A stretch of 38,184 nucleotides of DNA from Bacillota bacterium (GTDB taxonomy: Bacteria > Planctomycetota > UBA8108 > UBA1146). Below, piece by piece: positions 33,429 through 38,184 of this stretch (positions are counted from its first letter, which is position 1; every line of letters begins with the position of its first letter). Made by a program: the position numbers and the translations under genes. The notes under the pieces were generated by a model. That model did no database searches. It saw only the letters and a program-made list of their open reading frames with translations, and was not told where the DNA came from. The stretch spans positions 1 through 38,184 of the forward strand of contig QNYK01000082.1 in assembly GCA_003973385.1 (NCBI GenBank), in the 5' to 3' direction.

Positions 33429-35489
33429 TCAGAACGCGACGCGCTTGCGGAAGCGACTTTCATCGACGGTGATCTTCACGATCCGGCTGCCCACCTCGAT
33501 CTGATCGAGCAGTTCGAGCCCATCCACTACCTGGCCAAACACGGTGTAACGGCCATCGAGGTGGGGTGTGGGTAGATGCGTGATGAAGATCTGAGATCCT
33601 CCCGTGTCATCTCCGGCCTTGGGCATTCCCACCGTGCCCCTGCGATATGGGCGCGGATGAATCTCATCGATGAGATGCCAACCCTCATCTCCCCAACCGT
33701 CGCCTCGTGGACCTCCGCCCTGAGCAACAAAGGATGGCACGACCCTATGAAAGATCCTGCCGTCGTATACCTTTCGCCGAATCCCATCGATGAATGCGCT
33801 GACATGTCGGGGAGCAGCTTCCAGATCGAGTTCGATCACCATCGTGCCCGAGTCCAGTTCCAGAAACACGCGCGGTGGCCCTTCCCCTGTCATCTGTTGA
33901 TGGGTGATCGGAGGTGAAGGACATCGACCCGCAAGCGGAGGGACCGGCACGCTGAGCACTCTCGCGGCAGCAGTTCTCACCGTGCGAAAAGAATCGTCCA
34001 GAGACTGTCTCGCCAGCATCTCTCCTGCATCGGTGTCGGAGAGATGGTTGAGGATCTGAACCCGCAATTCCCATGCATCAGCACCCAGCGACCGCGTCCA
34101 GGTGTTCTGGAGCAACTGCTGCCACTGGTCGATCTTGCTGCTTGCTGCCAGATCAGCTGCTGGCATCTTCACGGACACATCGGGATCGCGAAGCGCCCTT
34201 TGGATCAGCCCCCCCACCGCCGGATCCTCGATCGATGCAAGCGCAGAAACCGCGGCCGCACGGACACGGCGATCGGGATCCTCGAGAAACGGCAGTAACG
34301 AGGGCAATCCTGCGGACCCCAGATCGGCAAAGGCACTGGCGCAGGCAGTTCGAAGCCATGCAGAGTCATCCGTGATGAACTCTGCCAGGATCTCTCCGCA
34401 ACGCCTCGGTGTCAGCAGTCCAAGATCGGCCGCGGATGCCAGGGCACCGACGGCCGCAGATCGAACTGCGACAGATCTCTCCGCATCGAGTGATCCGATG
34501 ATGAACGGCAACTCCAAGGCCGTGGTGCCCATGCCGAGGCTCTCGACCACCACCGGTGCGACCAGCGGATGCTGCTCCTGGATCAGATGCCTCAACAAGA
34601 CATCCCTGGCCTTGCCAGTTCGGCCCCATTTCTTTTCTCGTATCTTTCCGATGGTGCGCAATGCTTCGACCCTGGCCGTCCACGGAGAGGCTTTATCGAG
34701 TAACAACTCATCGAGGCCCTCGAGGGCGAGCGAATCGAGCGGCTGCCTCGCACCCCACGCTGCGTAAGTCCTCACAAGTCCGGAGCGGTGTGAGAACGAC
34801 TGCCTCAGTGGGGCAGATGTATCTGCATGGTCGATCTTCATCAGCGCATAGGCAAATGGCCATGGATCCTCATGGGAGCCATCGAGCAGTAATCGTGACA
34901 AGACTTCGATCGCAGCCTGGGCCGCTTCACCGTGGCGCCAGACCGAGAGAGCAGCTTCACGCTGTAGCTCTGGCTGCCCCGAGTCCCCGAGGGTTTCGAT
35001 CAATACACCGACAACACGCCGGGCCCAATCGACTTCAACTTCATCTTGAGCGACGATTCGACCGAGCGCAGTGACCGCTGCCTGCTGCACCGAGGGCTGG
35101 CGATCATCGCGGCTCAACCTCGCCAGTAGATCGAGTGCTCTGCCGTCACCGAGTTGCCCCAGAGAGAACGCGATCGCGCCGAGAACAGCGACATCCTTTT
35201 CCGAGCCTGCTGCTTCGATCAACTGCATCGCTCCCGACTGGAAGCGAGTTTTCCCGGCCACATTTGCTGCTCTCTGACGCACGATGGCTGCAGGATTTCG
35301 CATCATTCTTTCCAGAAAGAACAGTTCCAGGCTGCGTTCATCTTCTGCCTTGTCGAGAAGTTCGAGCGACACCTTCTCGATACGGATTCGAGCATTCGCC
35401 GGCGAGTTTTCTCGATCAGCCCTGTCATCGGGACGCTGGCAAGAAGCGATGATCAGCAGCAGTGCCAGCAGACAACCAGAGGTCCTCAT
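33429..35489 (-). CDS. HEAT-repeat lipoprotein fused to a cyclophilin-type peptidyl-prolyl isomerase
   Basis: A 686-residue lipoprotein (signal ends IIASC, Cys at residue 17). I chose the ATG at 35489 because it directly precedes the signal peptide and has GGGAGAAGG upstream; the frame is open to 35597. Residues 60-530 are a long HEAT/PBS-type helical array (LGAIAFSLGQLGDGRALDLL, VQQAAVTALGRIV, VRAAAVSALASIEDPAVGGL, others). Residues 535-686 are a cyclophilin domain: VFLELDSGTMVIELDLEAAP, DGRIFHRVVPSFVAQGGGPR with the catalytic Arg in FHRV, GGSQIFITHLPTPHLDGRYT and VFGQVVDGLELLDQIEVGS. It should catalyse proline isomerisation outside the cytoplasm, perhaps held to clients by the HEAT array. 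Confidence 0.9.
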   Translation of the reverse strand: MRTSGCLLALLLIIASCQRPDDRADRENSPANARIRIEKVSLELLDKAEDERSLELFFLERMMRNPAAIVRQRAANVAGKTRFQSGAMQLIEAAGSEKDVAVLGAIAFSLGQLGDGRALDLLARLSRDDRQPSVQQAAVTALGRIVAQDEVEVDWARRVVGVLIETLGDSGQPELQREAALSVWRHGEAAQAAIEVLSRLLLDGSHEDPWPFAYALMKIDHADTSAPLRQSFSHRSGLVRTYAAWGARQPLDSLALEGLDELLLDKASPWTARVEALRTIGKIREKKWGRTGKARDVLLRHLIQEQHPLVAPVVVESLGMGTTALELPFIIGSLDAERSVAVRSAAVGALASAADLGLLTPRRCGEILAEFITDDSAWLRTACASAFADLGSAGLPSLLPFLEDPDRRVRAAAVSALASIEDPAVGGLIQRALRDPDVSVKMPAADLAASSKIDQWQQLLQNTWTRSLGADAWELRVQILNHLSDTDAGEMLARQSLDDSFRTVRTAAARVLSVPVPPLAGRCPSPPITHQQMTGEGPPRVFLELDSGTMVIELDLEAAPRHVSAFIDGIRRKVYDGRIFHRVVPSFVAQGGGPRGDGWGDEGWHLIDEIHPRPYRRGTVGMPKAGDDTGGSQIFITHLPTPHLDGRYTVFGQVVDGLELLDQIEVGSRIVKITVDESRFRKRVAF

Positions 35490-35544
35490 CCTTCTCCCTT
35501 CCCCACTGTCAGGCCCTGTTGCAGGGCCCTCCTCTTCGCAACCA

Positions 35545-35559
35545 GCAGTGATCATGCCA
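35545..35559 (-). promoter_or_regulatory. -24/-12 (sigma-54-like) promoter match upstream of the HEAT-cyclophilin gene
   Basis: On the minus strand TGGCATGATCACTGC, followed by T, has GG and GC ten bases apart and keeps most of the RpoN consensus. Transcription would start near 35533, about 44 bases before the ATG. It is the weakest of the three -24/-12 matches. Confidence 0.3.
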
Positions 35560-35609
35560 TGTCTCTGACCGAAGATGCCAGAGGCGCACAGCAGCAACTC
35601 GCCGCAGTT

Positions 35610-36026
35610 TCACTGCGACTTGTTGGTCTCTCCTTTTTGGCGCAGCAGTTGCTCGATCTCCTCGCCGGAATAGACGCTACCGGTACCGGATCCTGGACAC
35701 TCCTCCACCACCTCCTGCCAGGTCTCGATGGATTCGAGATTTTGATGCCAGAAGGGATAGGTCTTGCATTGAGGAGGACGAACCGGATAGACGCTGCAGC
35801 CGCCATCCCAGAAGATGCACTCGAAGTTCGGTTTTTCGATCAAACTGCGCCGACGCCCCACCGTTCGAAGATATTTCTTCTCGAAGGCAGGAGGAGTCAT
35901 CTGAAGGAATCCTGCCAGTTTGGCGATGTCCGCGGTGTTGACCCACACATAACCCTCGACCCTGCAGCACTTGCCGCACTGCGTACACTCGAATGGCAGG
36001 CCGTCACGCCACCACTTTTTCTTCAT
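35610..36026 (-). CDS. YkgJ-type CxxCxxCC protein
   Basis: A 138-residue cysteine-rich protein of the YkgJ family (putative zinc- or iron-chelating domain). It starts MKKKWWRDGLPFECTQCGKCC, with the signature CxxCxxCC at residues 14-21, followed by GYVWVNTADIAKLAGFLQMT. The second Cys group is FECIFWDGGCSVYPVRPPQC, with KTYPFW after it; all family Cys residues are present. The biochemical role of the family is not firmly established. GGAG precedes the ATG. It is divergent from the PEGA lipoprotein gene, with 121 bases between starts. Confidence 0.88.
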   Translation of the reverse strand: MKKKWWRDGLPFECTQCGKCCRVEGYVWVNTADIAKLAGFLQMTPPAFEKKYLRTVGRRRSLIEKPNFECIFWDGGCSVYPVRPPQCKTYPFWHQNLESIETWQEVVEECPGSGTGSVYSGEEIEQLLRQKGETNKSQ

Positions 36027-36147
36027 CTCGCTCCGTTCGTCGTTGCAAGGTAACAGGGAAGCCTCGCTGTGGGAATATCAGCGGTTCGCTAGCGTGCCCG
36101 TGGCAACGGTAGCATCTGCTGGTTACTATCCGTGCCGGAGGAAATCG

Positions 36148-36618
36148 ATGGCTCTGAACGTTTTTGCCCTGCAACTCCAAGATCGAATCCTGCTGGCACT
36201 CTTGTTCTCCCTCATCGTGCTACCGGGATGCGTCGAGAGGTCCCTTTTGATCCGAACCTCACCACCAGGGGCAACAGTGTTCGTCGATGGCATCGAGGTC
36301 GGTAAATCCCCCGTGACCATTCCCTTCGATCATTACGGTACGTGGGATGTAGTGGTCAGGATGGAAGAAAACGAGAAGCGGGGTGAACGATCCCTCGCTC
36401 CGCAAAGGCGTCAGGTTCACCTCTCGCCACCCTGGTACCAGCGATTTCCGATAGACTTCGTTTTCGATGTTCTGTGGCCAGGTAATATTCAGGTCTCCTT
36501 CGAGGAGTCCTTCGTGCTGGAACCGCAGGATCTCGATGCTCTATCGGAGCGATTTCGCGCCACAGCCAGGGAACACGGTATCGCCAGCCCGCTCGACGAA
36601 CCTGCAGACACGCCCTGA
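36148..36618 (+). CDS. PEGA-domain lipoprotein
   Basis: A 156-residue lipoprotein with lipobox VLPGC, Cys at residue 28. Residues 33-72 form a PEGA domain (LLIRTSPPGATVFVDGIEVG then KSPVTIPFDHYGTWDVVVR), a beta-rich surface domain whose name comes from its sequence motif. The remainder has a conserved-looking PPWYQRFPIDFVFDVLWPG segment. The frame is open from 35971, but GGAGG at 36137-36141 fixes the ATG at 36148 and only this start gives a signal peptide. It precedes murD by ten bases, so the two are probably cotranscribed. Confidence 0.88.
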   Translation: MALNVFALQLQDRILLALLFSLIVLPGCVERSLLIRTSPPGATVFVDGIEVGKSPVTIPFDHYGTWDVVVRMEENEKRGERSLAPQRRQVHLSPPWYQRFPIDFVFDVLWPGNIQVSFEESFVLEPQDLDALSERFRATAREHGIASPLDEPADTP

Positions 36619-36628
36619 TGAGGTCGTG

Positions 36629-38098
36629 GTGACTACCGAAGAGATCACTGACCTCAACTTTGGGTCGCCAGACCGTAACCCTGATCAACTCGAGGGGTTG
36701 AGAGTGCTGGTGGTAGGTCTCGGTAGGCACGGTGGCGGCACCGAACTGGTGCGCTTCCTCGCTGATCGTGGAGCCGTTGTCTCCATCACGGATCCAGCCG
36801 ATCACGACCAGTTGCAGTCCTCCATCGATCTGGTCGCTGACCTGCCGCTGCACAGGGTTCGTATTGGAGAGCCACACCAGCGTCAAGATCTGCTCGATTG
36901 CGACTGGGTGGTGGTCAATCCCGCCATCCCACCCCGCACTTCATTCCTCGAGCAAATCGCCGGGAGTCCAGTACTCGCAGTGACGGAACTGGGGTTGACC
37001 CTCACCTGGTTGCCACGGCAGTACCTCGCAGCAGTCACCGGGACTCATGGAAAGAGCACCACCTGCCAGCTCGCTTGCGAGATGCTGCGCGCCTCCGGGC
37101 TCGGAGCCATCGCCGGTGGCAACCTGGGGGGAAGCTTGCTCTCTCAGATCGACGAGGATCCAGCCAGTGAAATGCGATTCATCGTCGAGGTCTCATCGTT
37201 CCAGGCCGAACGCCTCGATGCGGCAGCGGATCGCCCCTCCATCGTGGCCATCACCAACTTCTCTGACGACCACCTCGACTGGCATGGCAGCCGGAAGCAG
37301 TATCTGGATGCCAAGTTGAGGCTGCTGGAAAACCCGGGCCGAGGCGATGCCCTCGCCATCCTTCCCACCACCGGCGCGCTCGGTAGGGACTTTCACTGCG
37401 ATTCTCGGAGCGTGATCCGATGCGGCCTGGACGGCTCCATCGGGGAATCCAGACCCGGACCCGGATCTCTACAGATCGTGGCTCCCGGTCGAGATGAACT
37501 GACGATACCGTTTTCCGCGCCGAGTCCACTGGAAGGAGACGCTGGACTCGAGAACTCGCTGCAAGCTGCGACCATCGCTGCCGCTCTGGGCGCCACCGAG
37601 GAAGGGATCTCGACGGCGATCGACAATTACGTCGGACTCCCGCATCGCTATCAGGAAGTGAGAGAACTGCAGGGAATACGCTACATCGATGACTCCAAGG
37701 CGACCACACCCGAGGCCGTTGCCAGCGCGATCGGTCGCAGCCAGAGCACACTTCACTGGCTCTGTGGCGGCCAGCCGAAGAGCGGGGAGATCGACATCCG
37801 GTGCCTGTTGGAGCCGCTCTCTGGCAGGATGTGCCACGCCTATTGTTTCGGTGAAATGGCTGACAGCTGGCAGGCTGCACTCGGATCAGCGCCGCTGTCC
37901 CACCTCGAAGGCCATCGATCCCTCGCTGCTGCCCTCGAGGCCGCAGCCACGAAGGCAGCAGCAGGCGAGATGGTGCTACTGAGCCCTGGAGGCAGTTCAT
38001 TCGACCACTATTCTTCTGCCGAGGAGCGTGGCCTGCAGTTCCAGCGACTCGTTTCCGAGATGGGACCATCGCTCCCACCCACTGCGGGAGATCGCTAG
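36629..38098 (+). CDS. murD: UDP-N-acetylmuramoylalanine--D-glutamate ligase MurD
   Basis: A 489-residue Mur ligase that adds D-glutamate to UDP-MurNAc-L-Ala in peptidoglycan synthesis in the cytoplasm. The N-terminal Rossmann-type domain starts LRVLVVGLGRHGGG. The ATP loop TGTHGKSTT is at about residue 137, then NFSDDHLDWHGS, and the C-terminal domain has DDSKATTPEA at 354 and LLSPGGSSFDHYSSAEERG at about 450, where MurD usually reads SPACASFD. GTG at 36629 or 36626 is the likely start, with GATGAGG upstream; a longer frame runs back into the PEGA gene. No other mur or fts gene is visible before the window ends. Confidence 0.93.
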   Translation: MTTEEITDLNFGSPDRNPDQLEGLRVLVVGLGRHGGGTELVRFLADRGAVVSITDPADHDQLQSSIDLVADLPLHRVRIGEPHQRQDLLDCDWVVVNPAIPPRTSFLEQIAGSPVLAVTELGLTLTWLPRQYLAAVTGTHGKSTTCQLACEMLRASGLGAIAGGNLGGSLLSQIDEDPASEMRFIVEVSSFQAERLDAAADRPSIVAITNFSDDHLDWHGSRKQYLDAKLRLLENPGRGDALAILPTTGALGRDFHCDSRSVIRCGLDGSIGESRPGPGSLQIVAPGRDELTIPFSAPSPLEGDAGLENSLQAATIAAALGATEEGISTAIDNYVGLPHRYQEVRELQGIRYIDDSKATTPEAVASAIGRSQSTLHWLCGGQPKSGEIDIRCLLEPLSGRMCHAYCFGEMADSWQAALGSAPLSHLEGHRSLAAALEAAATKAAAGEMVLLSPGGSSFDHYSSAEERGLQFQRLVSEMGPSLPPTAGDR

Positions 38099-38184
38099 CG
38101 TCCCGACCCGGTTGCTTTCCAAATTCAATAACTGGACGCTACTGGTCGCTCGGGGCAGGATGTCGGATCGTGACGACTGCCGAG
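38099..38184 (+). other. Right edge after murD; possible start of another gene
   Basis: The last 86 bases hold no complete gene. An ATG at 38160 preceded by GGGGCAGG could start a frame (MSDRDDCR) that leaves the window. A TTG earlier in the same frame (38113) is also open. Nothing more can be said from this length. Confidence 0.25.

Noticed and set aside
35154-36053. A 299-residue + strand frame across the HEAT-cyclophilin start and the YkgJ gene
   Set aside because: It covers the antisense of two supported genes and has no domain.
36101-36129. TGGCAA-N17-TACTAT as the PEGA gene promoter
   Set aside because: Transcription would begin at or inside the ribosome-binding site at 36137, leaving almost no leader; weak hexamers.
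1-38184. CRISPR array, insertion sequence, integrase, toxin-antitoxin or defence genes
   Set aside because: Looked for regularly spaced repeats, terminal inverted repeats and hallmark motifs; none found. The double-HTH regulator was considered as a phage repressor, but no phage genes surround it.

Overview
The window reads as one chromosomal segment of a Gram-negative, moderately GC-rich bacterium, most likely a member of Planctomycetota. The reasons are a complete-looking type II secretion (T2SS) gene set, several lipobox proteins, RND efflux genes, and above all the membrane-anchored toroid protein at 26294-27862, whose sequence style (QW-like motifs, a DVGCTALAMLAYLGFGHTH block) is typical of planctomycete prenyltransferase/squalene-oxidase-repeat proteins. 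The phylum is an inference from family habit. No rRNA, tRNA, insertion sequence, phage gene or CRISPR array was seen.

Layout. (1) 2-5573, + strand: the end of a secretin gene followed by tightly packed gspE-F-G-H-I-J. (2) 6214-11589, + strand: two large Kelch-type lipoprotein genes flanking a membrane-anchored HEAT-repeat gene. (3) 11596-16586, - strand: the other T2SS genes, gspK-C-L-M, converging on the second Kelch gene with only six bases between the stop codons. The T2SS locus is thus split into two converging arms around a surface-protein module. (4) 16811-24759, - strand: DUF971 protein, periplasmic adaptor and two RND pumps in a translationally coupled operon. (5) 25209-30767, + strand: hemF, the toroid protein, thiS, thiG, a CPBP-family membrane protein and a double-HTH regulator with a degenerate S24 domain. 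Two strong hairpins separate this run from the next. (6) 31072-35489, - strand: TPR lipoprotein, tandem-GNAT protein and a HEAT-cyclophilin fusion lipoprotein. (7) A CxxCxxCC protein (-), then a PEGA lipoprotein and murD (+) at the right edge.

How the genes may work together. The T2SS arms encode the ATPase (E), inner-membrane platform (F, L, M, C), pseudopilins (G, H, I, J, K) and the end of the outer-membrane secretin (D); a prepilin peptidase (GspO) is not in the window. The Kelch and HEAT lipoproteins between the arms are candidates for exported or surface-retained partners of the system. Three -24/-12 (sigma-54-like) promoter matches lie in gaps next to the Kelch module, gspK and the HEAT-cyclophilin gene, each in the right orientation, suggesting shared RpoN control. 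This is the most interesting pattern I found, but it is by-eye motif matching. I did not find a defence system or any clearly new enzyme system.
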